Made by a program: the position numbers and the translations under genes | NCBI GenBank assembly: GCA_016584305.1 | Contig: JACEEZ010003794.1 | Span: 25,001-89,000, forward strand | Origin: Chionoecetes opilio | Lineage: Eukaryota; Arthropoda; Malacostraca; Decapoda; Majidae | Direction of reading: 5' to 3' | DNA: 64,000 bases | Shown here: piece by piece, positions 36,381 through 61,298 of the stretch | Layout of the letters: each line of letters begins with the position of its first letter | Position numbering within the stretch: the stretch's first letter is position 1 | Notes under the pieces: generated by a model | Seen by the model: only the letters and a program-made list of their open reading frames with translations | What the model was told of the DNA's origin: nothing | The model's database searches: none

Positions 36381-36964
36381 ATCAGGAGGGGATGTAAACA
36401 GTTTGATTATTTTGATATTATTTTGCTGAATATCCATGATGGCATTTTATTATAGCCTCAAAAGTTGTTCATATAATTTACTAATGCCTTTTCTTAATCA
36501 TGATTATAGTGAAAAAGGCTAAATACTGGATTTTAATCGTTCCTTTGATGGAATTTAGAATGCAAAAAGTATGCAAATTACTATATACACCGCTATAATA
36601 TAACAATTTGAGGATATTTAATTATAAAGATGCTGTAGAACATATAGTCATAATATTTTCTTTCCAAATTCCTTCAATTCTCATTAATTATTATGGTTCT
36701 CGGAGATGAGCGGACGAAAGAGGCTCAATTGACACTAGCAGAAGACGTTCATGTTTATTACAACTGCCCCAAAAGATGTTTATTTAATGATATTTAATGA
36801 CTCTAAACATATAAATTCACCTTGTTCTTACCTTCCCACAGACTGTTGATTAAAAGAAGCTGTATATATTCCCAAATGACATGATGACAACGAGGCTCAT
36901 GCGAGATAATGGGAGATAATGGCAATAATTAGTCACTACCTAAATTATTTGTTTTACCGATCCA

Positions 36965-39000
36965 ATGATTTACCTAAACATATCTAATCCCTTATGTCTA
37001 AATCCCACTAATCACCTGAATAAATCTCGCTAATCCCTCACCAATCAACATTTAACCAATCCTTTACTTGTCTAAATCCTACCCAATCCTTTAAATTAAT
37101 CCTTTACCTGTCTAAATCCTAAACGCTTTCCTGTATACATTTTAATCAATCCCTTATCTGTCTAAATCCAATCAAATCCTTTACCTGTCTAAATCCAATC
37201 AAATTTTTTATCTGTCTAAATCCAATCAAATCCCTTACCTGTTTAAATCCTAACCAATCCTTTACCTGTCTAAATCCTAAACGCTTTCCTGTATACATCC
37301 TAATCAATCCCTTATCTGTCTAAATCCAATCAAATCCTTTACCTGTCTAAATGCTAAACACATTCCTGGCTAAATTTCAGTCAGTTACCTGTACAAATTC
37401 TAATCTAAATCCAATCAAATCCTTTACCTGTCTAAATCCAATAAAATCCTTTATCTGTCTAAATCCAATCCAATCCTTTACCTGTCTAAATCCTAAACAA
37501 AATCCTTTACCTGTCTAAATTCTAACCAATCCTTTACCTGTCTATATCCTAACCAATCCTTTACCTGTCTAAATCCTAACCAATCCTTTACCTGTCTAAA
37601 TCCTAACCAATCCTTTACCTGTCTAAATCCTAACCAATCCTTTACCTGTCTAAATCCTAACCAATCCTTTACCTGTCTAAATCCTAACCAATCCTTTACC
37701 TGTCTAAATCCTAAACAATCCTTTACCTGTCTAAATCCTAAACAAAATCCTTTAACTATCTAAATCCTAAACAAAATCCTTTACCTGTCTAAATCCTAAA
37801 CAAAATCCTTTAACTGTCTAAATCCTAAACAAAATCCTTTACCTGTCTAAATCCTAAACAAAATCCTTTAACTGTCTAAATCCTAAACAAAATCCTTTAC
37901 CTGTCTACATCCTAACCAATCCTTTACCTGTCTAAATCCTAAACAATCCTTTACCTGTCTAAATCCAATCCAATCCTTTACCTGTCTAAATCCAATCCAA
38001 TCATTAACCTGTCTAAATCCAATCCAATCCTTTCCCTGTCTAAATTATTATCAATCCTTTACCTGTCTAAATCCTAAACAAAATCCTTTACCTGTCTAAA
38101 TCCAATCAAATCCTTTACCTGTCTAAATCCTAACCAATCCTTTACCTGTCTAAATCCTAACCAATCCTTTACCAGTCTAAATCCTAAACAATCCTTTACC
38201 TGTCTAAATCCTAAACAAAATCCTTTACCTGTCTAAATCCTAACCAATCCTTTACCTGTCTAAATCCAATCCAATCCTTTACCTGTCTAAATCCAATCAA
38301 ATCATTAACCTGTCTAAATCCTAAACAAAATCCTTTACCTGTCTAAATCCCATCCAATCCTTTACCTGTCTAAATCCTAAACAATCCTTTACCTGTCTAA
38401 ATCCAATCAAATCATTAACCTGTCTAAATCCTAAACAAAATCCTTTACCTGTCTAAATCCCATCCAATCCTTTACCTGCCTAAATCCTAACCAATCCTTT
38501 ACCTGTCTAAATCCTAAACAATCCTTTACCTGTCTAAATCCCATCCAATCCATTACCTGTCTATATCCAAAACAATCCATTACCTGTCTAAATCCCATCC
38601 AATCCTTTACCTGTCTATATCCAAAACAATCCATTACCTGTCTAAATCCAATCATATCCTTTACCTGTCTAAATCCTAACCAATCCTTTACCTGTCTAAA
38701 TCCTAAACGCTTTCCTGTATACATTCTAATCAATCCCTTATCTGTCTAAATCCAATCAAATCCTTTACCTGTCTAAATCCAATCAAGTCCTTTACCTGTC
38801 TAAATCCAATCGAATCCTTTACCTGTCTAAATCCAATCAAATCCTTTACCTGTCTAAATCCAATCAAATCCTTTACCTGTCTAAATCCAATCAAATCCTC
38901 TACCTGTCTAAATGCTAAACACATTCCTGTCTAAATTTCAATCAGTTACCTGTACAAATTCTAATCAATCATTTCTGAATAAATCCCTGCTAATCATTTA
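36965..39000. repeat. 27-bp minisatellite, about 2 kb
   Basis: The unit is built from AATCCTTTACCTGTCTA plus AATCCTAACC, with length variants. On the minus strand each unit contains GACAG|GTAAAG, a passable splice donor. 36430-36965 to the left is AT-rich with no features. Confidence 0.9.
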
Positions 39001-39064
39001 CCTGTCACAGTCAATAATCAGTCAAGCAGTAAAGTAATGTAGTTAAGGTATAAACAAGGCAATA

Positions 39065-39323
39065 TACGTACATAACACAATAGTCGCCAGTCATCTCGCC
39101 ACTACACTAATGTCGCCAGGCACCATATATTACGAATTTTAGCATCACTACAGACTTATATGTGCTACTAAAGAGGCATACACAGTAGTTTATATTACGT
39201 ACATCACACTACATGTCTTCAGTGGCACATAAGTCTGTAGTCATGCTAAAATTCGTAATATATTGTGCCTGGCGACATTAGTGCAGTGGCAAGTGACTGG
39301 CGACTATAGTGTTATGTATGGTA
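39065..39323. mobile_element. Hairpin MITE B, copy 3
   Basis: Inverted arms of about 110 bp. It carries an additional AGTCATCTCGCCACTA block near each end, so it is slightly longer than the other short copies. Confidence 0.75.
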
Positions 39324-39354
39324 AATCTCAAGTGGTATAAGTATTCTATCTCAA

Positions 39355-39436
39355 AATGACTCCTTTTCTTTACTATTCTATTGTTTATTTTCCTGTATGC
39401 CTTCGGGTGAAAATAAATTATTATCATTATTATTAT
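39355..39436 (+). repeat. LINE 3' tail family L, copy 3
   Basis: Shorter copy: TGTATGCCTTCGGGTGAAAA, TAAATTATTATC and (ATT)n. Confidence 0.45.
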
Positions 39437-39595
39437 TCTACACATATTTTTATCTGAGGCAAGGAGCAATAAAAGGCTGAAGTATAAATATAAATATTAT
39501 GCATTTCATATAACCGAGAGAGAGAAATTGTACATGGAAATTATGTTTTTCTGCCTGATATCCCCGCCACCTCACACACACACACACAAGTACAC

Positions 39596-39824
39596 TACCG
39601 TCAATAACACTATAGTCGCCACTGCACTAATGTCGCCACGTGCCATATATTACGAATTTTAGCATCACTACAGACTTGAATGTGCCACTACAGACAGGTA
39701 CATAATATAAACTACTGTACATGCCTCTTCAGTGACACATACAAGTCTCTATTGATGCTAAAATTTGTAATATATGGCGCCTGGCGACATTAGTGCAGTG
39801 GCGACTATAGTGTAACTGACGGTA
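39596..39824. mobile_element. Hairpin MITE B, copy 4
   Basis: Complete copy, TACCGTCA at left and TGACGGTA at right, with near-perfect arms. Confidence 0.8.
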
Positions 39825-40317
39825 GCCTCCTATCATAATTAAGTTCACTACAGTATTTGAAAAAATTGAAGCAACAACATACTTTGTGAATATATAAGTG
39901 ATTGGAATGGATTCAGTCGTCAAGTAGTTAGTGTAGAGTCAATAGGGAGCTTTAAAGGGAGGCTACACAGCTTTATGGATGGGGATGAAAGGTGAATGTA
40001 GGTAGTGTTAAGTAACAGGAACTACCACCTATAATCCTATATGTCTCACAGCCTCTTGTAGCTTCCTTATTTTCTCATGTTCTTTCTTATGTTCTTCTTA
40101 TTTGCAGTGAATGAAGCACACACACAACTTACCATCACTGTAAGTACAAAGGCTTCGGCCACAGGTACAATGCTACAAGTGATGTGTTTTGTGTATATAA
40201 TTCAGGATTGTCGAACCATAAACAGGAACTACCACGTGTAGGTCTTGCGGCCTCTTGTAGCTTCCTTATTTTCTTTTGTTCTTATAAAATATCTTCCACT
40301 TCCCTGACAGACTAGCT
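39825..40317. other. No gene; two repeat-H fragments
   Basis: Only the repeat-H copies noted elsewhere; otherwise featureless. Confidence 0.5.
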
Positions 40318-40928
40318 CAGGGGTTCCCAAAGTGGTCGATATCGACCCCCAGGGGTCGATGGGACCATCCAAGGGGTCGATGAATCGCCAGGGGGTCGAA
40401 AGGGGGTCAATAAATGGCTAGGGGGTCTATGAATGGCTAGGTGAGGAAAGTTTCAGCACGCAACAGCTGCCAACAACCGTTATGCGAGTGGTACCAAAGC
40501 CGCCTCTGTGTCACCCTGACATAGAGACGGCTTTGACTTGGCTTGGTGCTAGTCTGTGACGTCACATCGGATCTGTACCCCGCCCCACGCACCCTCCACA
40601 CACACACCCCTCTCTCTCCCCTCCTCTGTCCCAAGATCGTACCGTACGTGAAATATTCCTGTCCACTTCCCGTACTGAGCGAGCGAGCGTATTCCCCTCT
40701 CTCGTTGAAGAGTGGGCAGCCAGTAGTCCAGTACATTCTCAACATGCTACTACTACTACTACCTATAAGTACTACTATAATTCCCCATATTCATTTAATC
40801 AAAACATGTATGTATTAAGTTTTTTTTTTTTCATAACATATACTATTTTCATTTAAATGTGTGGGGGTCCATGTAAAATGTGAAACTTTATTAGGGGGTC
40901 GATGAGGTGAAGAGTTTGGGAACCCCTG
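40318..40928. mobile_element. hAT-type non-autonomous element, 611 bp
   Basis: It has perfect 14-bp inverted ends, CAGGGGTTCCCAAA, and a perfect 8-bp target duplication, GACTAGCT (40310-40317 and 40929-40936). GGGGTCGAT motifs recur near both ends. A separate strong hairpin (AAAGCCG-CTCT stems) lies at about 40495-40533. No transposase is encoded. Confidence 0.9.
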
Positions 40929-41004
40929 GACTAGCTTCATGTTTGCTATTGTGAATATTAAGTCATAGTCGCATATAAATGATGAACGGCGACAATACTC
41001 GTAG

Positions 41005-41164
41005 AATTGGAAGCGTATCATCAACCGTAATCTCATCAGACATTACGGGAAAATCTGATGTTAAACAGAAAGATGATGTTGATGATGATAAACGCCGACA
41101 ATAAATAGAAGCGTATCATCGACCATATAACCTCATCAGACGTTATGGGAAAATCTGATGTTAA
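41005..41164 (+). pseudogene. Two short LINE-tail fragments related to the 22.5-kb copy
   Basis: GGAAGCGTATCATCAACCG and GAAGCGTATCATCGACCAT begin two adjacent fragments sharing CTCATCAGAC-TTA-GGGAAAATCTG. The first ends in (GAT)n. Confidence 0.45.
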
Positions 41165-41377
41165 CCCCTTCACACCCAGATTTTTCCTTTGCTATAAAAA
41201 ATTGTCTGTTGTCGAGCCATAAAATTAAGAAAAGTCACTTGATATACCAAATTAGTTAGTCGACAAGGATACTAAACAGGTCATATCTATAAAAAAAAAA
41301 TTGCTTATATTCATTAAAAATAGTCTAATGATACCCAGATTACAATGGAAATTACGTTCTGGGTCTCAAGAGGTTAA
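41161..41377 (-). mobile_element. piggyBac-like MITE A, copy 5 (just 3' of SLC39A11)
   Basis: TTAA-bounded copy in reverse orientation, starting 57 bp downstream of the SLC39A11 stop codon; probably in the 3' UTR. Confidence 0.85.
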
Positions 41378-41433
41378 CAGAAGGATGATGATGATGATGA
41401 TGACCTTTAACAACACACACTTGCCGTCACACT

Positions 41434-53770
<12,337 letters not shown>

Positions 53771-54009
53771 CCTGCTCCCCTCCTATAGTGTGACGCTGGA
53801 AATGATGGACCACTCGTTAGACGGCTATACATTATACGGCATTATACAACTCATAATACCCCCCCCCTTTGTTATGCTTTGCCATAGTGCCATATTACCT
53901 CTGCTGTCTGGCACATTTCACCCTTTTCTTTGCATTAAATCAATCATTCATTATACGGCAATAAAGTCTACGTATGCTGATTCATAACATAAATATATTC
54001 TTTGGTATT

Positions 54010-54229
54010 ATTCCAGATGAACACCAAACTTCCTTGGGTGGACGAAACTAGGTATGTTTTTCTGGTGAGTTTTGAAGTGTTTTGAATTAATCTGCTAACC
54101 GTTTCTGTCGCAAATCACTTTTTTAGTGTGTGTGATTTGGAACAAAACTGAAAAAACAAATTGAACCTAATCGAACTTATACCTAACCTAAGCTATACCT
54201 ACTACTACTACCTTTAACTATAATATATA

Positions 54230-54269
<40 letters not shown>

Positions 54270-55697
54270 TTATAATGGACGAGGACTTCGCGGTCGTTTT
54301 CAGAGACACCGACTAATTTTTCCTGGCCTACAATAGGTGCTTTTTCTAATGGAGAGTTAGTTATATTTTCCGGAAACCAATATTTTTTTTTTTTTTTTTC
54401 TAATTCATAACCGAATTTTATGCATGGTTAAGGTTAAGGTTAGGTATACTTAGTGGTTAAGGTTAGGTTTCATTAAAATCTATAAGATAAGGTTAAGTTA
54501 GGGATACTTAGTGGTTAAGGTTAGGTTAGGTTAGGTTAATGGTAATGAAAAAAAAAGTAATGGACGCCTATGACGTCACGGCCCGGCTGGCCGCGTATCA
54601 AAACACAATCTTTTCCCCTTCATGAAGCACATAATATAGGCAAAATGATGGGTAAATTACCACAGAATATGCATAATGACGATATATAGGACACGTACAC
54701 CCTAAAAAAACAATAAAATAACGATGAATTAATAAAGTATTGAGTGTGAACAATTGACGATTTCCAAGTGCATTATTTCCCTAAACAAAAATTGACTTTT
54801 AAACGCAGGGTTTAAAAAATAGGGAAACCTATGAGCCAATCACTATGTGAAGTATGTATCTTAAAAACAGTAACAGATCGTAGCTTGGCGTAGAAACAAA
54901 AAAGCCGATTTTCTTTTTTTTCTCGTTAACGTAACATTTACACCCAATACGTCAGCCGTATTCCTTGACAAATGCCATGAAAAACCCATCACACAGACGC
55001 ACACCAAAACAAAGAGTGTGTGTGAACAGCCAAGGCCACACAAACAGCCTTGCACCGCAATTACAAGGAAGAAAAAGGCCAATCAAAAAATATAAACAAA
55101 AACCCAGACTGGCTAGAAAAATAATAAAAACGAAATAGAACCCCCAGGCTTATGATTAATGCATAAAACGATGCGGAGAAATAAATATAGATCAAAACAC
55201 ACATAAATCACCCTACATTTGGTGTAGAAAAAGAATTATCAATAAATAAAGGCTAAATATACGGTGTCACTAAACGCTAACTAAATTTCCTTTTTCAATA
55301 AATTACCAAAATAACTTCAGATATGTATAAATAGATACAATATAATACAAAGAACATTTAAATGAATGAAAAAACTAGAATCCTGACATAGACGCTTAAT
55401 TAGAGAAAAAATCGGTTATAATGGACGAGAACTGCGCGGTCGGTATCGCCGTTACCACTTACGTTTGCTATATATTTCTTTGCTCAGTATACTGTGTATT
55501 GGTCAATAAGGAGTATTGTAGGCTAACCTATACCTAACCTAACCTAACCTTTACCTTTAAAAAAAAAAAAAATAATAATAATAAAAAAAATTATTTGCGA
55601 CAGAAACGGCTAGTAGCAGATTCATTCAAAACATCAAATCTCACTAAGAAAAAAAATAGCTTCGTCCACCAAAGGAAGTTCGGTGTTCATCTGGAAA
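54010..55697. mobile_element. Long inverted-repeat element C (1.7 kb)
   Basis: The ends read TTCCAGATGAACACCAAACTT at left and the complement of TTCCAGATGAACACCGAACTT at right. The inverted arms extend about 110 bp through GGTGGACGAA and GCTAACCGTTTCTGTCGCAA. The interior is AT-rich with poly-A runs, TTAGG-type motifs and two direct copies of GGTTATAATGGACGAG (about 54270 and 55413). No coding is seen. It lies just upstream of SLC39A11. Confidence 0.65.
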
Positions 55698-55714
55698 TGT
55701 ACCGTGTATGTTAC

Positions 55715-55834
55715 CTGCAGGAACTATCACTATCACGGTGCAGGGGCCACAGAACAGCCCCACTGATAGCCCAGGTCTTGTCTACAGCTCAGAGGACAGG
55801 GCAACGCTATAGTGCCTCGTGCAGCACATGGAGG
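55715..55834 (-). other. Candidate non-coding 5' exon upstream of SLC39A11
   Basis: This 120-bp minus-strand block has good borders: acceptor CCTCCCCCTCAG and donor CCTGCAG|GTAACA. It is GC-richer than its surroundings. It holds a short frame (ATG then 15 codons to TAG), so it would be UTR. It sits 1.9 kb upstream of the SLC39A11 ATG, in the right direction. The claim rests on splice consensus only. Confidence 0.3.
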
Positions 55835-56147
55835 CTGAGGGGGAGGGTGATATGCACTGATTTTGTGATGGGTGTACTGAAGGCAGCGGTACACAGGCTT
55901 CCGACAGCATGGCCTTGTTGACACTACTCTCACAGACAGACAGAGACAGTCAGACACAGACAGACAGGGACTGAGAGGTGCCAGTTTGCTTTTTTTTCTT
56001 CTTTATATAACAAATTTTCTTTACGGATATTTTTCGGGGGGGAGGGGGGGGAGAAAATCAGCCATAACTCTTTCATTTTTTCTGCTTTCTTTATAATACC
56101 TCCTGTTAGGTTAGGTAGGTTAAGGCTAGGGTTAGGTCAAGGGGGTA

Positions 56148-56186
<39 letters not shown>

Positions 56187-56739
56187 AAAAAATCTAATGA
56201 TTGCCAAAAAAAAATTTAAAAAAGATGATATCCAAAAAAAAAAAAAAAAAAAGTGATTTCCCCCCCCCAAAAAAAAATCAGATTAATTAAAAACACATCA
56301 AAATCTATCAGAAAAATACAGCTAGTTTCAATAAAAAAAGAAGTGGGCGATAAAACGAATCTTTACCATGCCTTGACATATATTTCAGCTGCACTCTACA
56401 AGGCTTTCCCAGGCATTATAGGTCACGAATGTCGCAGTTTCAGCAGTGATCTCATTAGTGTGTGTGTGTGATATGTCAGCGGGTCTCAAGTGTCAAGGTC
56501 ATTATAATATAAGCTGTTCTGTTTAAAGGGGTTATAATCTATTACACTGGACAAATGTTCCTCGTCTATAATGCCCTATAGCTCCTTATGCGACCACATA
56601 TGTAGCTACCGTGGAGTGATAATAAGACAAATATGTATGTTGCTTGTCTGTTCGTGTGCATGTAAAGAAATATAGTTAAGAGGTAGGCTACTTATAATGT
56701 GTAATATAAGTAGGAAAAAGGAACACGTATGCTACTTAC

Positions 56740-56809
56740 AAATTAAAGTGACGATTGAGTCCACTTCGTCACCTTCCTCACAGTTAATTTCGGGATCTCC
56801 GTTAAGTAG
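56740..56809 (-). other. Candidate exon with open frame, tandemly duplicated nearby
   Basis: This 70-bp minus-strand block lies between an acceptor-like CACCAAAG and a strong donor ATTT|GTAAGT. It is open in one frame with a non-repetitive acidic reading (GDPEINCEEGDEVDSIVTLI). Three similar but stop-containing copies follow to 57.5 kb. It could be a 5' exon of SLC39A11 or part of another gene to the right. The opposite strand is open too, so coding status is uncertain. Confidence 0.3.
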
Positions 56810-57530
56810 CTTTGGTGTGTAACGCAAGTAGGAAAAAGGAACACGTAGCTACTTACAAACTAAAGTAACGCAAGTAGGAAAAAAGAACTATATAGCTACT
56901 TACAAATTAAAGTAACGCAAGTAGGAACAAGGAACACGTAGCTACTTACAAATTAAAGTAACGATTGAGTCCACTCCGTCACCTTCCTCACAGTTTGGGG
57001 ATCTCAGAGGTTATGGTTAAGTAGCTTTGGTGTGTAGTAAAGTAGGAAAAAGGATCACGTACGTAGCTACTTACAAACTAAAGTGACGCAAGTAGGAAAA
57101 AGGAACACGTAGCTACTTACAAATTAAAGTAACGCAAGTAGGAAAAAAGGAACTATAGCTACTTACAAATTAAAGTAACGCAAGTAGGAAAAGGAACACG
57201 TAGCTACTTACAACTTAAAGTAACGATTGAGTCCACTCCGCCACCCTCCTCACAGGTTGGGGATCTCAGAGGTTATGGTTAAGTAGCTTTGGTGTGTACT
57301 TAAAGTAGGAAAAAGGAACACGTACCTATACTTACAAACTAAAGTGACGCAAGTAGGAAAACATTTAGGAACACGTAGCTACTTACAAATTAAAGTAACG
57401 CAAGTAGGAACAAGGAACACGTAGCTACTTACAAATTAAAGTAACGTTTGAGTCCACTCGATCCGTCGATCACTTCCTCACAGTTTGGGGATCTCAGAGG
57501 TTATGGCTAAGTAGCTTTGGTGTGTATGAG
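56810..57530 (-). repeat. Tandem decayed copies of the 56.8-kb exon and its donor
   Basis: A repeating block contains CTACTTACAAATTAAAG plus GCAAGTAGGAAAAAGG, and at intervals the longer exon-like stretch (near 56945-57035, 57215-57300 and 57430-57520). About ten GTAAGT donor sites occur on the minus strand. The exon-like copies have lost frame (for example CTC-TGA). This is consistent with repeated duplication of an exon 3' end together with its donor. Confidence 0.6.
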
Positions 57531-57539
57531 GAAGGAAAT

Positions 57540-58115
57540 GGTTCGAGCCTGACATATGGGTCTTTACACATGGCAACACCTGCTGGGAAGTTTAAACACC
57601 TGTCGAAACCTCCAACACGTACACACATTTGTCTCGTTCATGTCACACACACAGGCATAACTACCTACACTAATCAGACATAAAAATGACCATATAGGGA
57701 ATGCAGTCTGGTGTGAAATTGTTGGAGACGTAAAATCTTATCGCAACTCTGTGATTAATTTGTGCAGGGTTAATTAACGCTTATAATTACAGGATTGACA
57801 GCTGCTACGTGGATAATCATTGGCCATACCTCCATAATCTATAGTAATACTCATTAACTCGTTCTCTATATAGTGGTTACTCGTCAAATGGGAAGATCTA
57901 ATTGGCAATATAGTTAACTATGTATAATATGCGACCAGCTTTATAACCCAAGCAATGGAAGCTAGTCTGTGTTTGTGTGTTTGTTGATACAGGAACGTGC
58001 CCGCATGAGTATATATTATTATGTGGGTGTGGGGGAAGGAAATGGGGGGGTACATGAGAAAGAGGAGGGGGAAATGGGGGAGAACGGAAGGGGAAGAAGC
58101 TGGGGGGTACCATTG
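57540..58115. other. No gene seen
   Basis: Unique-looking, moderately AT-rich; no exon-like block with both splice borders was found. Confidence 0.4.
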
Positions 58116-58117
58116 TT

Positions 58118-58550
58118 GAGTATGGAGGGAAGGGAAGGGAAGGGAAGGGAAGGGAAGGGAGTATGAAGGAGAAGGAAGGGCAGGCGAGGGAAGGGAGGGA
58201 AGGGCAGGGAAGTGAAGGGAAAAGAAGGGAAGGGAAGGGAGGGAAGGGAGAAGGGAAGGGAAGGGGAGGGAAGGAAGGGAAAGGGAAGGGAAGTGAAGGG
58301 CAGGCGAGGGAAGGGAAGGGGAGGAAGGGAAGGGAAGGGAAGGGAAGGGAAGGGAAGTAAAGGGAAGAGAAGGGGAGGGAAGGGAGAAGGGAAGGGAAGT
58401 GAAGTGAAGGAAGAGAAGGAAGGGAAGGGAAGGGCAGGGCAGGCGAGGGAAGGGCAGGGAGAAGGAAAGGGAAGGGCAGGCGAGGGAAGAGAAGGGAATG
58501 GAGGGAAGGGGAGGGAAGGGGAGGGAGGGGAGGGGAGGGCAGGGTTAAGC
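58118..58550. repeat. (GGGAA)n polypurine tract
   Basis: Pentamer GGGAA/GGGCA with GGAGG interruptions over 430 bp. Confidence 0.95.
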
Positions 58551-58740
58551 GAGTACAATAACCCGCCCGCCTCTGTGATACGGCTCCTGATACGGTTTTT
58601 ATATGTAACGGATATGTTTTTATCTGAGTTATTTTACGCCCTCTTCACTTTGTCCTTCTCAGTGGTTTGAGCAGAGTGTGAGATGTGGAAATTAAGAAAA
58701 TATAAATAAGGAAGGACTATTAATTTCCTAGTCGTTATGA

Positions 58741-58923
<183 letters not shown>

Positions 58924-59608
58924 AGAAAATAAGGAAGCTACAAGAGACCTACACGAGGTAGTTCCTGTTAAAAGGAGAGAGAGAGAATGAGAGAGAAAGA
59001 GTGAGCAACCCGCATGCCGTCTCACAGTAATGATAGGGGCCTGTTTGAAGTGGTCTGCAACAAACAATACATAGCTACCTAATCATTATAAGCATAACAC
59101 AATGTAAGTTAACAATAACGGCATTATCAATATGACAGGAATGTAGTAGTTGTGAGAGTAGTCTTTCTCCTGTAATCTATATTGCAATATCCATGCACAG
59201 TTGAAGATACTGTAAGATAAGGTAATCTTCTCACATCTCACCTGTTTCCATTGTCTGATAATGGATGTTCACAAGCAACCAAAGGCATTTTTGCCATGCA
59301 TCTCTTGCAGGGGTTTTCGCGGCCTCTTGTAGCTTCCTTATTTGGTTATGTTCTTATGTTCTAGGGGTTCCTCACACACACACAGCAACCCACGCCCCGC
59401 ATGCAACATAGGAGTCCCAATTAATTCATACATGACTTAAAGAAATTAATAAAACATGATTGTAATAAAGTGTGCAACACCTACTGCTACTATACTACTA
59501 GTTACTGAATTATATATATTTTTCCTCTCCCTCCTACATAAAATGTAATCATAAATCAATGCATGCACTCAGGAATTTCCAAATTACCTTCACATATTAT
59601 TGCTGGGG

Positions 59609-60165
59609 TGTGTTGCCTACAGCTGCAAACACTGTTGCTGGGGTGTTGCCTACAGCTGCAAACACTGTTGCTGGGGTGTTGCCTACAGCTGCAAACACTG
59701 TTGCTGGGGTGTTGCCTACAGCTGCAAACACTGTTGCTGGGGTGTTGCCTACAGCTGCAAACACTGTTGCTGGGGTGTTGCCTACAGCTGCAAACACTGT
59801 TGCTGGGGTGTTGCCTACAGCTGCAAACACTGTTGCTGGGGTGTTGCCTACAGCTGCAAACACTGTTGCTGGGGTGTTGCCTACAGCTGCAAACACTGTT
59901 GCTGGGGTGTTGCCTACAGCTGCAAACTGTTGCTGGGGTGTTGCCTACAGCTGCAAACACTGTTGCTGGGGTGTTGCCTACAGCTGCAAACACTGTTGCT
60001 GGGGTGTTGCCTACAGCTGCAAACACTGTTGCTGGGGTGTTGCCTACAGCTGCAAACACTGTTGCTGGGGTGTTGCCTACAGCTGCAAACACTGTTGCTG
60101 GGGTGTTGCCTACAGCTGCAAACACTGTTGCTGGGGTGTTGCCTACAGCTGCATACCACTGCAAA
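59609..60165. repeat. 33-bp minisatellite, about 17 copies
   Basis: The unit is GTTGCTGGGGTGTTGCC then TACAGCTGCAAACACT; nearly identical copies, one 3 bp shorter at about 59925. The period is divisible by three, so several frames stay open. 60170-60568 shows nothing further. Confidence 0.95.
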
Positions 60166-60568
60166 CACTGTAGCATCAACACTAAATAAAATAGAACTAC
60201 TGTATATTCCATAGCCACTGTGGGGCTAATAACAATTCTTCACCTCAGAACACAAGAGTTTGTATTTGTGGGGATAACAAAATGAGGCGTGACTGACAAT
60301 GGGTCTATTTCCACGGTTAAGAATATTTCATGAATCACAGATTCATTGTAACACACACTTTACTGCTGGAAAATATCGACAGAGGCATATCACTAGATCA
60401 GACTTATCTTATGGCCAAAATTAATTTCAAGGAATATATATATATATCAAAATATTAGCACAAGACTCTATATGTTTATGTATGTATATACAGTAGTCAT
60501 TCAGATGTCCCTGGTGGTGGTGGTGGTGGTGAAGGATGGTTTCATAACACATGTATTCTGTATTTCTT

Positions 60569-60777
60569 TTAACCCCTTGAGGCCCAGAACGTAATTTCCA
60601 TTGTAATTTGGTCACCATTATACGATTTATAGTGAATATAGGCAATATTTTATAGATATGACCTGTTTAGTATCCTTGTCCACTAACTATTTTGGTATAT
60701 TCAGTTACTCTTCTTATATTCATGGCTAACAGACAATTTTTTATAGCAAAGGAAAAATCTGGGCGTGAAGGGGTTAA
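60569..60777 (+). mobile_element. piggyBac-like MITE A, copy 9
   Basis: Complete copy bounded by TTAA. Confidence 0.85.
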
Positions 60778-61009
60778 GGGCTCCTCAGTTCTTAGTCTGA
60801 ACATTTGCTTCTGGAATTTAAAATTGAAACACAAAAATGTCACACTCTATAAAAAGTTTATACAGGAAATGACACTGACAAATAAAAACCAGTTCATCAT
60901 TAAATTCTAGGCAGTGGCTGATAGGAAAAAAAATTGCGATGGACAACGTATAACATGAGCCCGGGACACCAGGTACTCAAGGTGTATTGACAACCCCATC
61001 ACTGTATTC

Positions 61010-61219
61010 TTAACCCCTTGAGACCCAGAACGTAATTTCCATTGTAATCTGGGTACCATTAGACAATTTTTAGTGAACATAAGCAATATTATATAGCTAT
61101 GACCTGTTTAATATCCTTGTCCACTAGGTAATTTGGTATACTGTTAGTTTTTGTAATTTTATGGCTGACAACAGGTGATTTTATATAGCAAAGGAAAGAT
61201 CTGGGCTTGAAGGGGTTAA
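61010..61219 (+). mobile_element. piggyBac-like MITE A, copy 10
   Basis: Complete copy bounded by TTAA, 233 bp after copy 9 in the same orientation. Confidence 0.85.
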
Positions 61220-61298
61220 CATTTTGGATGGTGTCGGTGTGTGTCAGATGCCTGTGGGGAGCTTGCCAGCCCACCAATGTCTGTTTACAGGGAAGGAG

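Noticed and set aside
36136..36429. Plus-strand 97-codon frame in the promoter-like island
   Set aside because: No homology recognised, no donor, Ser run from a TCA microsatellite; probably chance.
38431..38924. Repeated FRQVKD reading on the minus strand
   Set aside because: 27-bp minisatellite with a period divisible by three; no conserved flanks.
40437..40745. Minus-strand 102-codon frame
   Set aside because: Lies wholly inside the non-coding 611-bp hAT element and crosses its hairpin; no domain recognised.
59556..60218. Frames of 200-220 codons of repeated 11-residue units
   Set aside because: Product of the 33-bp minisatellite; several frames on both strands are equally open.
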